64,000 bases of DNA from Denitrificimonas caeni (GCF_905120345.1 NZ_CAJHOA010000004.1:186001-250000), one strand, 5' to 3'; positions 28,126-38,211 are shown, counted from the stretch's first letter. The notes: generated from the letters alone by a model not told the origin. Numbers and translations are program-made.

Positions 28126-29307
28126 TTAATTTAACTTTTTTTCTGGAACAATCAAAGCCCAGACTAATCCCCATAACATGGCTCCAGCGCCTAACCAAAA
28201 GGCCCCTTGCAGCGTACCACTAGCAGCCAACCATAGCCCTGTTAACCACGGCCCAGTGAGCTGAGTAAAACCATACAATGCCACCAATGCCGCTGACAAA
28301 CGCGGCCCCTGATGTGGATGTAAAGTGCGAGCGAGGCGCTGAGTTAAGAGTACCGTGCCTAAAAACGTTCCGCCCACCAATAAGGCACACAGCACAACAC
28401 CCCACGCTGCCGGCAATAACAACACCGCCAAGACCCCGAGCAATTGCAAAATATAGTTGATTCGTAATGCTAGCGCATCACCAATACGTGCGCCCAACTT
28501 GTTCCAAATCCAAGGTGCCGGCAAGGTCGCCAACGCGACCAGCAACCAACTGCCATCAACTAAAAAGCTACCCGGTTCAAGTTGCAGACTCGCCAGCATC
28601 GGCAAAAAAGTCATCGGCAAAATATAGCCTAAACCAGCACCGGCATAGGATAAAAACAGCGGTGTGCTAGCACGATCAAACAAATGCGATGAAGGGGCTT
28701 TAGTGCTATCGCTGGGTAAGACAATCGGCGCAGGTATATCCAACACTGCCAGTTGTCGCCAGCCCCACCAGGCTAAAGGCACACTCAATAAAAAAGCGGG
28801 CCACCAGCGGTCGGCACCGTGCAGCCATTCTGCAGGCACCGCGACTAAGGCACTAGATACCAATAAACCTGCTCCCACACCGAGATACACCAAACCACTA
28901 GCAGTGGCACGACCATGACGCGCCAACCACTCCAGAATTAAGGATGGTGCTTGCACAAAAACGATACCGTTAGATATACCGTTAATTAAACGCAGCGCCG
29001 ATAAACTTTCTGAGGTTTCTGCTTGGGTTTGCAGCAAGGTACACAGCACGTTAATTGCCAAGGCCCAAGGCAAGACTTTATGAATCTGCTCAACACGATG
29101 CCAGCGCATCGCCAATAACGCACCCAGTAAATAACCAAGATAATTCCAGCTGGCAACATCCGCGCCCTGTTTCAGGGTCAGCAACCCATCTTCAACCAGC
29201 CAAGGCAACAATGGCGTATAAATAAAACGCCCTAAGGTATGCACCACCAGCAAAACTACAGCGCCGGCAATAATCACCCGTAAGAGGTCTGGTGTTTTTT
29301 CAGTCAT
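28126..29307 (-). CDS. YbfB/YjiJ family MFS transporter
   Basis: Inner-membrane transporter of 393 residues, about 12 helices, of the YbfB/YjiJ branch of the major facilitator superfamily (GRFIYTPLLPWLVEDG in the first loop, LRLINGISNGIVFVQAPSLILEW). Substrate unknown. I start at MTEKTPDLLRVIIAG (29307); the frame is open 21 codons further, but that extension is not hydrophobic and has no ribosome site. Monocistronic by context, 30 bases after the cysQ stop region on the same strand. Confidence 0.85.
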   Translation of the reverse strand: MTEKTPDLLRVIIAGAVVLLVVHTLGRFIYTPLLPWLVEDGLLTLKQGADVASWNYLGYLLGALLAMRWHRVEQIHKVLPWALAINVLCTLLQTQAETSESLSALRLINGISNGIVFVQAPSLILEWLARHGRATASGLVYLGVGAGLLVSSALVAVPAEWLHGADRWWPAFLLSVPLAWWGWRQLAVLDIPAPIVLPSDSTKAPSSHLFDRASTPLFLSYAGAGLGYILPMTFLPMLASLQLEPGSFLVDGSWLLVALATLPAPWIWNKLGARIGDALALRINYILQLLGVLAVLLLPAAWGVVLCALLVGGTFLGTVLLTQRLARTLHPHQGPRLSAALVALYGFTQLTGPWLTGLWLAASGTLQGAFWLGAGAMLWGLVWALIVPEKKLN

Positions 29308-29397
29308 AATTATTTTCTTATTATTAAAGAGACAGTCTGCAGCGCTTTTACACGCAACGCTTTGCGACATTAGTGGTAAACCAAGTACCGTCGATCG

Positions 29398-30222
29398 TTA
29401 TCCTTGAGTCGCTTGTAACTGAGCTAAGAATTGCGCACGCCACGTTGCCTGTTGCGGTAAAGCGACAAAGAATGGATTTAAATAACTCTCTTGCGCAGCA
29501 TAGGTTAGCGGTTGCTCTTGCAAATTTAACACCTGACCACCAGCGCCCTCGAGAACACCTTGCGCGGCAGCAGTGTCCCACTGGGAAGTTGGAGCCAAAC
29601 GCGGGTAGAGATCTGCAGCACCTTCAGCCATCTGACAAAATTTTAATGAGCTACCAACATTGACTAAATCCAGCGCTGGAAACGCATGCGCCAAATGCTG
29701 TAATAAAACCTCTTGCGCAGCGCTACTATGACGCTTACTCGCTACCACTACCAACTCATTTGCCGGTGCAATGCGCATCTGTAAAGTCCGTGTCGCACCC
29801 TGTGCATCTCGGCAACACGCACCAAACTCAGCACCGCCATAATAAATAGCACCGGTGACCGGCACGCCAACCACGCCAAAGATCACCCGTCCGTGTTCAA
29901 TCAGCGCCACATTGACCGTGTACTGATCACTGCCGCTGATAAATTCCTTAGTACCATCCAAAGGATCCACTAACCACCAACGGCTCCACTGCTGGCGCTC
30001 GGCAAAAGAAATCTCGCAATCTTCTTCCGAGAGGACAGGGATACTGGGATCTAATGCCGCCAAACCTACTGCTAACACTTTATGCGCGGCAATATCTGCA
30101 GCAGTCACCGGTGAATCATCCGCTTTGGTTTGCACCGCCACATCAGCCCGCCAATACGGTAAGGTGGCTTGACCTGCTGTCTGCACCAACTCCAGTACAG
30201 CACTCATTAGTGGATGCATCAT
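29398..30222 (-). CDS. cysQ: 3'(2'),5'-bisphosphate nucleotidase CysQ
   Basis: Mg-dependent phosphatase that removes PAP made during sulfate assimilation. The 274-residue inositol-monophosphatase-fold protein has the metal motifs PVLSEED, WLVDPLDGTKEFI and QWDTAAAQGVLEGAGG. Its ATG overlaps the nudE stop (4-base type overlap), so nudE-cysQ is an operon, as in Pseudomonas. Confidence 0.95.
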   Translation of the reverse strand: MMHPLMSAVLELVQTAGQATLPYWRADVAVQTKADDSPVTAADIAAHKVLAVGLAALDPSIPVLSEEDCEISFAERQQWSRWWLVDPLDGTKEFISGSDQYTVNVALIEHGRVIFGVVGVPVTGAIYYGGAEFGACCRDAQGATRTLQMRIAPANELVVVASKRHSSAAQEVLLQHLAHAFPALDLVNVGSSLKFCQMAEGAADLYPRLAPTSQWDTAAAQGVLEGAGGQVLNLQEQPLTYAAQESYLNPFFVALPQQATWRAQFLAQLQATQG

Positions 30223-30785
30223 GGATGAAACTCTCCACGCTGCTGCAGCAAGTCACGCACGATATACATCGCTGCTAAAGCACGCCCCTCAGTAAACTGC
30301 GGATGCTCTAATAAACCCAGCAGATCGCGCAAATTCACAGTATCGACGCGCATCAGCTCAGGCTCATCACCCTCTAAGCGCGAAGGGTATAAATCACGCG
30401 CCAACACCACATGAATACACTGACTCATATAGCCTGGCGATAAGCTTAATTGGGCAATCAACTCCAAAGAGCGGGCAGCAAAGCCTGCTTCTTCTTGCAG
30501 CTCGCGGTTGGCCGCTTGCAAAGCATCTTCACCCGGATCAATTAAACCCTTGGGTAAAGACAGCTCATACGCCTCACTGCCTGCGCAGTACTCTTCAACC
30601 AACACAACGTTCTCAGCATCGATCATGGCGACAATCATCACCGCACCTAAACCACCGGCTTTACCACGCAAACGCTCATAAGTACGCTCGACGCCATTAC
30701 TAAAACGTAGTTGTAACTGTTCAACGCGGAAAATTCGGCTGCGCGCCACTTCTTCGCTCGACAAAATGACTGGTTTTTCTCGCAT
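30219..30785 (-). CDS. nudE: ADP compounds hydrolase NudE
   Basis: Nudix hydrolase of 188 residues acting on ADP-ribose, Ap3A and NADH-type substrates. The Nudix box is complete: GLIDPGEDALQAANRELQEE continuing AGF, fitting GX5EX7REUXEEXGU. Divergent from yrfG with a 69-base gap. Confidence 0.94.
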   Translation of the reverse strand: MREKPVILSSEEVARSRIFRVEQLQLRFSNGVERTYERLRGKAGGLGAVMIVAMIDAENVVLVEEYCAGSEAYELSLPKGLIDPGEDALQAANRELQEEAGFAARSLELIAQLSLSPGYMSQCIHVVLARDLYPSRLEGDEPELMRVDTVNLRDLLGLLEHPQFTEGRALAAMYIVRDLLQQRGEFHP

Positions 30786-30854
30786 AACAAAACTCCAAAT
30801 GCTGATGCAGGTATCATAGCGCGCTTGAACGTACAGTTTTAGAGAGAATTATCG

Positions 30855-31517
30855 ATGCAGCCACTACCTTGGGAGCAAATTGATACCGTTTTACTGGATA
30901 TGGACGGCACTTTACTCGACCTACACTTTGATAATCATTTCTGGCTCGACTACTTGCCACAATATTATGCCGACAAAAACGGACTATCACGTGCCGCCGC
31001 TGATGCCTATTTACAGCCTTTATTTGCCTCTTATACCGGCCAACTGAACTGGTATTGCGTGGAATTCTGGAGTAAAACACTGGATTTGCCGATCAAGCAA
31101 ATGAAACGTGACACGGCTCATCTCATTGACCTGCGGGCCAATGCCGATGCATTTTTAGCAGCACTGAAACACGCGGGTAAACGCAGCATACTGGTCACCA
31201 ACGCACACCGTGACTCCTTGCACATTAAACTGGAAAAAGTGCACTTAGAGCCGTTACTAGATGTGATTATCAGCTCACATGATTACGGCTATCCAAAAGA
31301 AGATCAACGCTTCTGGAGCAGCCTTAGCCAGCAGATCGACTATCAGCCGCAGCGTAGCCTGTTTATCGATGACAGTTTACCGGTGCTGCGCAGCGCCCAG
31401 CGTTATGGCATCGGCCATTTACGCGCGGTATTGCAACCGGACAGCCAAGGTTCGGATAAAAACTGTGAAGAATTTATCCCGTCAACCGATCTTTTCGCTT
31501 TAGTCAGCAATCTATAA
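30855..31517 (+). CDS. yrfG: GMP/IMP nucleotidase YrfG (HAD family)
   Basis: HAD-superfamily 5'-nucleotidase for purine nucleotides, 220 residues. Motif I is LLDMDGTLLDLHFDNHFWL, motif II ILVTNAHRDS, motif III with Lys in YGYPKED, motif IV LFIDDSLPVL. The nudE/yrfG pairing is also that of E. coli and Pseudomonas. Converges with the YgjP-like gene. Confidence 0.93.
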   Translation: MQPLPWEQIDTVLLDMDGTLLDLHFDNHFWLDYLPQYYADKNGLSRAAADAYLQPLFASYTGQLNWYCVEFWSKTLDLPIKQMKRDTAHLIDLRANADAFLAALKHAGKRSILVTNAHRDSLHIKLEKVHLEPLLDVIISSHDYGYPKEDQRFWSSLSQQIDYQPQRSLFIDDSLPVLRSAQRYGIGHLRAVLQPDSQGSDKNCEEFIPSTDLFALVSNL

Positions 31518-31556
31518 GCGCTGCTAACGATAGATTTGATGCTGGTGCAAGAGCTG

Positions 31557-32066
31557 TTACTGAGCAGCACGCTTTGCTTGCGTATCACGCCAAGTCAGGT
31601 AGATACGCAGATCAAACTCGTACTGATGATAAGCCGGCAGCATGTGCTGACAGAGTTTATAAAAAGCTTTGTTATGATCTTTTTCACGCAAATGTGCCAG
31701 CTCGTGAACAACAATCATCTGCAAAAACTCAGGTGGTGTGTCACGAAATAACGAAGCGATGCGAATTTCTTTTTTCGCCGTGAGCTTATTACCCTGCACT
31801 CGCGAAATAGCGGTATGTAAACCTAAGGCATGACGCAGCACATCCAGCTTGCTGTCATACAAGACCTTGTCGATATTCGGCGAGTTACGCAGGTATTGCT
31901 GCTTCAAATCCGTAGTAAACTGGTACAAAGCTTTATCACTTTGCACACTATGACGTTCAGGATAGCGCTGTTGCAAATAGACAGCTAACTTATCCTGCGC
32001 CAGCATATTACGCACCTGCGCTTGCAGATCGGCTGAGTAGGCTGCTAAGTATTTCAGTTCCAGCAT
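31557..32066 (-). CDS. YgjP-like M48-type metallopeptidase
   Basis: 169-residue protein with VVHELAHLREKDHNKAFYKL, the HExxH zinc motif and downstream HNKAF segment of the YgjP/DUF45 family. The role is unclear; no signal peptide, so cytosolic. The ATG at 32064-32066 (MLELKYLAAYSADLQ) matches related pseudomonad proteins; a reading that begins 19 codons earlier would need a TTG. AGAGG stands 12 bases before the chosen start, somewhat far. Confidence 0.85.
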   Translation of the reverse strand: MLELKYLAAYSADLQAQVRNMLAQDKLAVYLQQRYPERHSVQSDKALYQFTTDLKQQYLRNSPNIDKVLYDSKLDVLRHALGLHTAISRVQGNKLTAKKEIRIASLFRDTPPEFLQMIVVHELAHLREKDHNKAFYKLCQHMLPAYHQYEFDLRIYLTWRDTQAKRAAQ

Positions 32067-32157
32067 CGCGATTCTATTCCTCTCAACATCAGCACTCAAA
32101 ACAGCGCTGCCAAGCTCACTCAATCATGCGGATTGGCTTAGTTTAGCAAGTGCGCAA

Positions 32158-32733
32158 TTACTGACGCACACCTTCGACTGACAAGGTCAGCTCAACACTT
32201 TCTGAGGCTGGGCCTAAATTCGCTTTAATACCGAAGTCAGCCAGCTGTAATGTAGTTTTGCCTTCAAAACCAGCACGGTAACCGCCCCATGGATCGTTAC
32301 CCTCACCAATAAATTCAGCGTGAATCAGCACTTCTTTGGTCACACCATTCAGGGTTAAATCACCGATAATATCGGCCGTACCTTCGCCAGTGCTCAGCAC
32401 ACGTGTCGAGGCAAACGTCGCTTTTGGGTGTTTGCTGGTATTTAAGTAATCAGCACCGCGTAAGTGCTTATCACGCTCGGCATGGTTACTGTCGAGACTA
32501 GCGGTACGCAAGGTCACATTAACGTTGCTGGCTTCAGGCTGCTCTTGATCATAACTGAAGGTGCCCTCGAAATCTTTGAAGGTGCCATATAACCAGCTGT
32601 AACCCAGGTGACTGATTTTAAAGTTAACAAAGGCATGTTGCCCTTCTTGGTCAATGACATAATCGGCCGCCAGCGCCGCGCCACTGCTTAACACCGAACC
32701 TAATAGCAGTGCAGCAAGAGTTTTCTTAATCAT
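32158..32733 (-). CDS. YceI family periplasmic protein
   Basis: 191-residue lipocalin-like protein of the YceI family that binds isoprenoid-type lipids. Signal peptide [22 protein letters not shown], then the family core ([51 protein letters not shown]-type strand). Located 35 bases after a cytochrome b561 gene, the same pairing as yceJ-yceI of E. coli. Confidence 0.94.
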   Translation of the reverse strand: MIKKTLAALLLGSVLSSGAALAADYVIDQEGQHAFVNFKISHLGYSWLYGTFKDFEGTFSYDQEQPEASNVNVTLRTASLDSNHAERDKHLRGADYLNTSKHPKATFASTRVLSTGEGTADIIGDLTLNGVTKEVLIHAEFIGEGNDPWGGYRAGFEGKTTLQLADFGIKANLGPASESVELTLSVEGVRQ

Positions 32734-32768
32734 GGTATTACCTCAATTTATATTCAATACAGCAGCAA

Positions 32769-33326
32769 TTATTGCTTAGGCGCACAGCCCACTATTCGTT
32801 TTAGCGTTTCATCGCGATCAAACACATGGTGTTTAACAGCCGCTAACGCATGCAATCCGGCAAAAATAATTAACCCCCATGCCACATACAGATGGATCGC
32901 ACCGGCGATATCAGCTTGATTGGGCAAGCCTGACAGCATTGCAGGGATCTCAAACAAACCAAAGACACTGACACCACGCCCTTCCGTTGTTGAAATCAGA
33001 TAACCCGATAACAGCACCGTAAAAATTCCGACATAGAGTAACCCATGGCCTAAACGACTCAGTAAGCGCACACGTGCCGAGTGACTGCTTAGCGCGGCTG
33101 GCATGGGCGTCCACAACCGCCACAACACACGCAATAACATCAGCGCAAATACCGTCACACCAATACTCTTATGCAAAGCAGGTGCCGTACGATACCACTC
33201 GCTGTAATAGGTTAAATCGGTCATCCACAGACCTAGAGCAAACAAAGAAAACACCGCCACAGCTACCAGCCAATGTATCGCGACGCTGACTAAACCATAC
33301 TGATTGGAAGAATTACGCCATTGCAT
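32769..33326 (-). CDS. Cytochrome b561 (YceJ-like)
   Basis: Four-helix membrane cytochrome b of 185 residues. Histidine-bearing helices that bind haem are SVAIHWLVAVAVFSLFALG, LHKSIGVTVFALMLLRVLWR, and LHALAAVKHHVFDRDETLKR. It probably moves electrons between quinol and a periplasmic acceptor. Upstream of and co-oriented with yceI. A second paralogue lies at 40165-40710. Confidence 0.9.
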   Translation of the reverse strand: MQWRNSSNQYGLVSVAIHWLVAVAVFSLFALGLWMTDLTYYSEWYRTAPALHKSIGVTVFALMLLRVLWRLWTPMPAALSSHSARVRLLSRLGHGLLYVGIFTVLLSGYLISTTEGRGVSVFGLFEIPAMLSGLPNQADIAGAIHLYVAWGLIIFAGLHALAAVKHHVFDRDETLKRIVGCAPKQ

Positions 33327-33531
33327 GTAAGCACTCTCATAGGGTTGATGATGTCTATTGTAGTCAGATAAAGATTGATAAAAAGCGCTAATTACTACTA
33401 ATAAGCATCAAATTTTTCGATACGTTGCGCTGCGCGACATAAAGCCTACCTTAAATATCTGACCCTAACATTTCATTTTTAGCAGAAGTAAAATCACCCT
33501 TATATATCCATCTCTGTATCGGTTGTAACAC

Positions 33532-34251
33532 TTATAAAGATGTATACGCCTCAATTGCCGCTAACTCATCCACTGTCAGCGCTCGACTCTGCCCCAGTTC
33601 AAGTCCCGCCAAATTAAGAGGCCCAACCGACACACGATGCAACGCCAACACCTCGTTTTGAAAAAAACCAAACATCCGCTTCACTTGATGATACTTGCCC
33701 TCTACCAACGACAACCGCGCATGGTACTCAGAGACAATTTCTAAATCAGCCGGCTGCGTGGTAATGCCTTCATAGGCAAAATAAATACCCTGCTGGAACA
33801 CCTGAATATACTCAGCAGTGACCGGCTTGGACAAGGTCACTTCATAGGTTTTAGCCAGTCGGGTTTCGGGCAAGCTGATCGTGCGCGACCATGCACCATC
33901 GTTAGTCAGTAACACCAACCCCGTGGTGTTCAAGTCAAGACGACCAACAATATGTAGCTCATCTTTGTGTGGATGCTCAATCAAGTCCAGCACCGTACGG
34001 TGCTTAAGATCCTTGGTTGCGCTGACCACTCCTTGCGGTTTATTCAGCAGCAGATACAGCGGCTGATGATCCTGTAAGCACTGATTATCTAACACCACGC
34101 GGCTGAATTGAGTCACTCGGTGTTGAATCGACTGCGCCACCTGCCCATCAACGAGAATACGTTTCTGTGCAAGTAACAGACGCACATCCGACAGTTTAAA
34201 AGTACTGTTTTGGCTAATAAAGCGATCAAGTCGGCAAGTTGTCGATTTCAT
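33532..34251 (-). CDS. RsuA-family pseudouridine synthase
   Basis: 239-residue rRNA pseudouridine synthase: N-terminal S4-type RNA-binding segment (residues 5-60), catalytic motif GRLDLNTTGLVLLTND with the invariant Asp, and the C-terminal YHQVKRMFG motif. Most similar by layout to RsuA (16S rRNA U516), though other small-subunit-type members cannot be excluded. Located 31 bases beyond another pseudouridine synthase gene. Confidence 0.9.
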   Translation of the reverse strand: MKSTTCRLDRFISQNSTFKLSDVRLLLAQKRILVDGQVAQSIQHRVTQFSRVVLDNQCLQDHQPLYLLLNKPQGVVSATKDLKHRTVLDLIEHPHKDELHIVGRLDLNTTGLVLLTNDGAWSRTISLPETRLAKTYEVTLSKPVTAEYIQVFQQGIYFAYEGITTQPADLEIVSEYHARLSLVEGKYHQVKRMFGFFQNEVLALHRVSVGPLNLAGLELGQSRALTVDELAAIEAYTSL

Positions 34252-34281
34252 ACACCATCATCATTAAAATACAGCCGTGAC

Positions 34282-34995
34282 TTAAAACGGACAGGGACAC
34301 TGACCGTGAACGGGTTCAGCACGGGTCGGATGAGTAAAATATAAATCACTGGCGTGTAACAGCAAACGCTCAGCCAACTGTTGACTCTGTGCGCTGTGAT
34401 ACAAATCACAACCCAAAATCGGGTGCCCGATGCTTTGACTATGAATACGTAACTGATGGGTACGTCCCGTCAATGGATTAAATTGCACCAGAGTACGTAG
34501 CGGTTGCTCGAACCGCTGCACAACAGTGTAGTCACTGACTGCTTTTTTACCGGTTTCAAGGCAAATTTTAACCCGTGGAAAATGCTGTTTATCTTTGCCA
34601 ATCGGCGCGCTAATTTGTCCCTGATCCTCAGCCAGCCATCCTTCCAGCATGGCCACATAACGCTTTGCAATCGTGCGTGCTTGGAACTGCTGATTGAGGT
34701 GTTGCGCTGACTGGGCATTAAGCCCTACCACCATAATACCCGAGGTACCCAAGTCTAAACGATGCGGCAACTTAGCGTCAGGAAATGCCGGAGTAACACC
34801 CGTTTGGCCATGCACTAGACGGTAGTGAACCGAATCCCAATTGAGTGGATTTTTACCCGACAAACTGAGTAAACCACTGGGTTTATTGATCAGCAAGATA
34901 TCCTCATCTTGATACAAAATTTGCACAAACCCATCACACAACGGTGCAACAAAATCATCAACGATACGATACGTCGATGGATCAAGACTGATCAT
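34282..34995 (-). CDS. RluA-family pseudouridine synthase
   Basis: 237-residue enzyme with the RluA catalytic motif PHRLDLGTSGIMVVGLN, LLINKPSGLLS near the start and NPLTGRTHQLRIHSQSIGHPILGC. RluA modifies 23S rRNA U746 and tRNA U32. Starts two bases after the DUF748-like gene, so the two are co-transcribed. Confidence 0.9.
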   Translation of the reverse strand: MISLDPSTYRIVDDFVAPLCDGFVQILYQDEDILLINKPSGLLSLSGKNPLNWDSVHYRLVHGQTGVTPAFPDAKLPHRLDLGTSGIMVVGLNAQSAQHLNQQFQARTIAKRYVAMLEGWLAEDQGQISAPIGKDKQHFPRVKICLETGKKAVSDYTVVQRFEQPLRTLVQFNPLTGRTHQLRIHSQSIGHPILGCDLYHSAQSQQLAERLLLHASDLYFTHPTRAEPVHGQCPCPF

Positions 34996-34997
34996 GA

Positions 34998-36044
34998 TTA
35001 CTCACGTCCAAAACGCGCTTCGTAAGCGTCTACGAAAGCGTTACGTAATATAGAGACAAACGCCTGCCAGGCACTGATATTTTTTTCATCTAAGCTGCCA
35101 CTGATTTCAATCTGTGAGGCAATTCGATCTTTCGGTTGATTACGAAAAATCTGACCAACCGCCCCCACCACCGCTTGCCATGCCGCACTAAAGACGCCTT
35201 TTTCTAAGTCTTTTTGCAGATCAAAAATTACCACATTATTGAGAATCGGCTTAGCATAACCGCTCATCTGACCATCGACCGCTTCAAGCTCCATAATAAA
35301 ATCACCAGAGCCTGATTTAAAATTAAAATGGCCGTACGCTTCAGCCAGATTATTAATACGCTGTAACTCAATATCAGTGACTTTCAAGTTAATCACAAAA
35401 TCACGAAAATCACCCAAAGGATCAAGCTTGCCTTGCATGCTTGCGCTGGCATTCTCAAACAGCAGGCCGGTAAAGTTGAAGTCTGCAGGGACGGCATCCT
35501 GACTGCGATCAGCATTACTGAGATTGTTGAAAGCTCCGTTTAGCTCAGTTAACAACAAATGCACATTCGGCTCGGATTTAAAGTTGTGAAAATGCAGAGT
35601 GCCATTGTTCAGACCTAGCCTATCGATTCGGATCGGCACCAATTGCTGTAAAGCAGCCCGCCAATCTGTACCAGCACCCGACTGTGAATCTTTTTCATCA
35701 CCATCGACAAAGTGCAGTTCCGGATTAATAAACTCGACTTCGGCAACCACCTTACCCGACAGCAATGCCTGCCAGCTGACGGATAAATCAATGCTATCGG
35801 CCTCAAAAAAGGAGACGGGCACCGCTTCGCTGACTTTGACGATTTCCATAGCATGAATGACGTAAGCACCGCGCAGTAGGGCAATATCCACATCAGCGAT
35901 ACGCCCTTGATAATCGCCCATCTCGGCCAGTTGCTCGTTGAGAGAGTTCTTAACTAAACCAGGCAGAGCCAAACGCAAGCCGATCAGCACTATCGCCACG
36001 ATGACGAGAATACTGAGGCTATTGAACCCGTGTTTTTTTATCAT
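34998..36044 (-). CDS. DUF748/AsmA-like membrane-anchored protein
   Basis: 348-residue protein with one N-terminal membrane helix (LSILVIVAIVLIGLRLALPG) and an extended beta-rich periplasmic region resembling DUF748/AsmA proteins: YQGRIADVDIALLRGAYVIH, IDRLGLNNGTLHFHNF and RIASQIEISGSLDEKNISAW. AsmA-like proteins are linked to lipid transport or envelope assembly; no precise role is known for this member. Confidence 0.75.
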   Translation of the reverse strand: MIKKHGFNSLSILVIVAIVLIGLRLALPGLVKNSLNEQLAEMGDYQGRIADVDIALLRGAYVIHAMEIVKVSEAVPVSFFEADSIDLSVSWQALLSGKVVAEVEFINPELHFVDGDEKDSQSGAGTDWRAALQQLVPIRIDRLGLNNGTLHFHNFKSEPNVHLLLTELNGAFNNLSNADRSQDAVPADFNFTGLLFENASASMQGKLDPLGDFRDFVINLKVTDIELQRINNLAEAYGHFNFKSGSGDFIMELEAVDGQMSGYAKPILNNVVIFDLQKDLEKGVFSAAWQAVVGAVGQIFRNQPKDRIASQIEISGSLDEKNISAWQAFVSILRNAFVDAYEARFGRE

Positions 36045-36121
36045 GACACTGCAGTCCTCTATTTAATGCGCGTATGACCCTTAGCAAACAATCTATTCAT
36101 TGGCAGCTGCAAGCAAAAATA

Positions 36122-37438
36122 TCAAGGATGGTTAGGGCGCGCCAATCCTAAATGATCACGCAAAGTGGAGCCGGCGTATTCGCTGCGGAATAACCCGCGA
36201 CGTTGTAATTCAGGCACCACGTGATCAACAAAGTTCTCAATCCCTTCAGGTAACGATGGCGGCATTAAGTTAAACCCGTCCGCTCCCTCGTTGTTGAACC
36301 AGTGCTCCATCTTATCGGCAATTTGCTCAGGTGTACCGACCATCGTGCAATGACCGCCACCCGCCGCTAAACGGCCCAACAACTGACGCACGCTGGGTTG
36401 CTCAGTTTCAATAATGCGCAAGATGGTACTGTAACGCCCTTGTGGTCCTTTGAACTCTTCCAGCGACGGCAATTGAGGGACTGGAGCATCCAGCTCCCAA
36501 TTGGAGCAATCTTGCTCAGTAAATAAGCCTAACTGACGCAAAGAAGCTTCTGCCGGTAGCAGCTCATCCAATTCGCGTTGCTTGGCTAATGCTTCCGCTT
36601 CAGTGGAGCCGACATAGGTCACCAAGCCCGGCATAATCGGCACCTCAACACTGCGCCCCGCGGCTTTAACGCGTTGTTTGATATCACGGTAATAACTCTG
36701 CGCCGCCGGTAAATCATAGGCCACCGCATAAATCGCTTCAGCACATTGCGCGGCCAAAGTACGCCCCTGCTCCGAAGCACCCGCCTGAAATAAGACGGGA
36801 TGCCCTTGCACCGGACGCGGTACATTGAGTGGGCCATCGACCTGAAAAAACTCACCGCTGTGATTGATTGGCTGCACTTTAGCGGGATCAGCGTAATGAC
36901 CGTGACGGTCAAAGCTCAGCGCATCATCCTGCCAAGAATCCCACAGCGCCAGCACGGTTTGCACAAACTCTTCGGCACGACGGTAGCGCTCTGCATGCGG
37001 CGGCATGGCTTGATAGCCGTGGTTACGCGCTTCCTCATCAAACATTGAAGTCACGACGTTCCAGCCCATGCGACCACCGGTAATATGGTCCAAGGAAGCG
37101 ACCAAACGCGCGGCATGAAACGGCGTGTAAAAAGTACTGGAGACGGTACTGATAAAACCAATTTTTTCCGTGGCACGACTCATCGCAGCAATCGCGGTGA
37201 GTGGCTCTAAATACCACCAGCTACCATCCGAAACATTCCCTGCCGAAGCGCCATCAGCAAAAAACACCGCATCAAGCTTGCCGCGCTCACAGGTTTGCGC
37301 CAGACGTTCGTAATAGCGAATATCACCCAACTGCTCCACCGAAGAATTCGGATGACGCCAGGCGGCACGGTGATGACCACAGCCAAAGATAAACAGATTG
37401 ATATGCATCATGCGCTGCGCTGCTGTTGAAAGAGCCAT
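36122..37438 (-). CDS. LLM-class flavin-dependent monooxygenase (NtaA/SoxA family)
   Basis: 438-residue flavin monooxygenase of the NtaA/SnaA/DszA branch: MHINLFIFGCGHHRAAWR, DAVFFADG, FISTVSSTFYTPFHAARL, GGRMGWNVVTS and VLFQAGASEQGR are family signatures. It needs reduced FMN from a reductase not encoded here. Substrates in this branch are small N- or S-compounds. The ATG overlaps the SDR stop (TGATG), so both are one operon, and that operon starts with a TPP riboswitch. This suggests action on a thiamine-related compound, for instance in breakdown or salvage of its rings; the substrate is inference. Confidence 0.85.
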   Translation of the reverse strand: MALSTAAQRMMHINLFIFGCGHHRAAWRHPNSSVEQLGDIRYYERLAQTCERGKLDAVFFADGASAGNVSDGSWWYLEPLTAIAAMSRATEKIGFISTVSSTFYTPFHAARLVASLDHITGGRMGWNVVTSMFDEEARNHGYQAMPPHAERYRRAEEFVQTVLALWDSWQDDALSFDRHGHYADPAKVQPINHSGEFFQVDGPLNVPRPVQGHPVLFQAGASEQGRTLAAQCAEAIYAVAYDLPAAQSYYRDIKQRVKAAGRSVEVPIMPGLVTYVGSTEAEALAKQRELDELLPAEASLRQLGLFTEQDCSNWELDAPVPQLPSLEEFKGPQGRYSTILRIIETEQPSVRQLLGRLAAGGGHCTMVGTPEQIADKMEHWFNNEGADGFNLMPPSLPEGIENFVDHVVPELQRRGLFRSEYAGSTLRDHLGLARPNHP

Positions 37439-38211
37439 CAGTTTTTCACCAATCCACCGTCCACGATTAAGTTCTGCCCAGTCACCGCGCGCGCCCAAGG
37501 CGAAGCAAAAAACAGTATGGAATCAGCAAACTCAGCCGGCGTAGTGACGCGACGCAGTGGTGTATTGGCAGCAATGTAATCAAATACCTCTTCAGGTGTA
37601 GCCGAGGAGGCATCAGTGGTGCGCAGTAAACCGCCGGAGACCATATTCACGGTAATATTATCCGGGCCTAAATCTTGCGAAAGGGTGCGCGTGAGCGATA
37701 ACAAGGCCGCTTTGCCTGCGGTGTAATCGTGGTACGGCACCACTGGATTTTGAAATAAATTGGTACCGATATTAATAATGCGGCCAAAACCCACTTCACG
37801 CATACCTGGCAGCGCCGCTTGCGTAGTATTCAGTGCACCACCCACCACACCAGCAAATTGGCGATCCAAATCATGCCACTGCAATTCTTCGACGCGTGGA
37901 CGCGCATCACCATTGAAGGAAAACTCAGGTAAGGCGTTATTCACCACGGTAGTGACAGGCATAGCAAAGTGCTCACGGGCTTGAGCAAACATAGCGTGTA
38001 CTGCTGCGCGATCAGTCACATCCGCTTGCACCACTAACAACTTATCAGGTGCTTCGCTGGCTAATTTTTGCGCAGCCTCAGCACTGTTGTAATAGTTGAT
38101 CACCACACGTGCGCCTTCACCTAAAAATGCGCGCACCAAATGCTCGCCTAAACCGCGGGCAGCGCCGGTAATGAGCACCAACTGTTGATCAAAACGAAGA
38201 GATTTTTGCAT
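37438..38211 (-). CDS. SDR family oxidoreductase under TPP riboswitch
   Basis: 257-residue short-chain dehydrogenase: TGAARGLG dinucleotide loop at about 15, NNAL, and the active-site YHDYTAGK (YxxxK). The catalytic Ser position, 13 residues before the Tyr, is Thr here (IGTNLFQ), a conservative change. I start at the ATG 38209-38211, preceded by GAGGTG; the frame stays open through part of the riboswitch, but that reading would begin inside the aptamer. FabG-like in length, yet the riboswitch and the coupled monooxygenase point to thiamine-linked metabolism rather than fatty acids. Confidence 0.85.
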   Translation of the reverse strand: MQKSLRFDQQLVLITGAARGLGEHLVRAFLGEGARVVINYYNSAEAAQKLASEAPDKLLVVQADVTDRAAVHAMFAQAREHFAMPVTTVVNNALPEFSFNGDARPRVEELQWHDLDRQFAGVVGGALNTTQAALPGMREVGFGRIINIGTNLFQNPVVPYHDYTAGKAALLSLTRTLSQDLGPDNITVNMVSGGLLRTTDASSATPEEVFDYIAANTPLRRVTTPAEFADSILFFASPWARAVTGQNLIVDGGLVKN

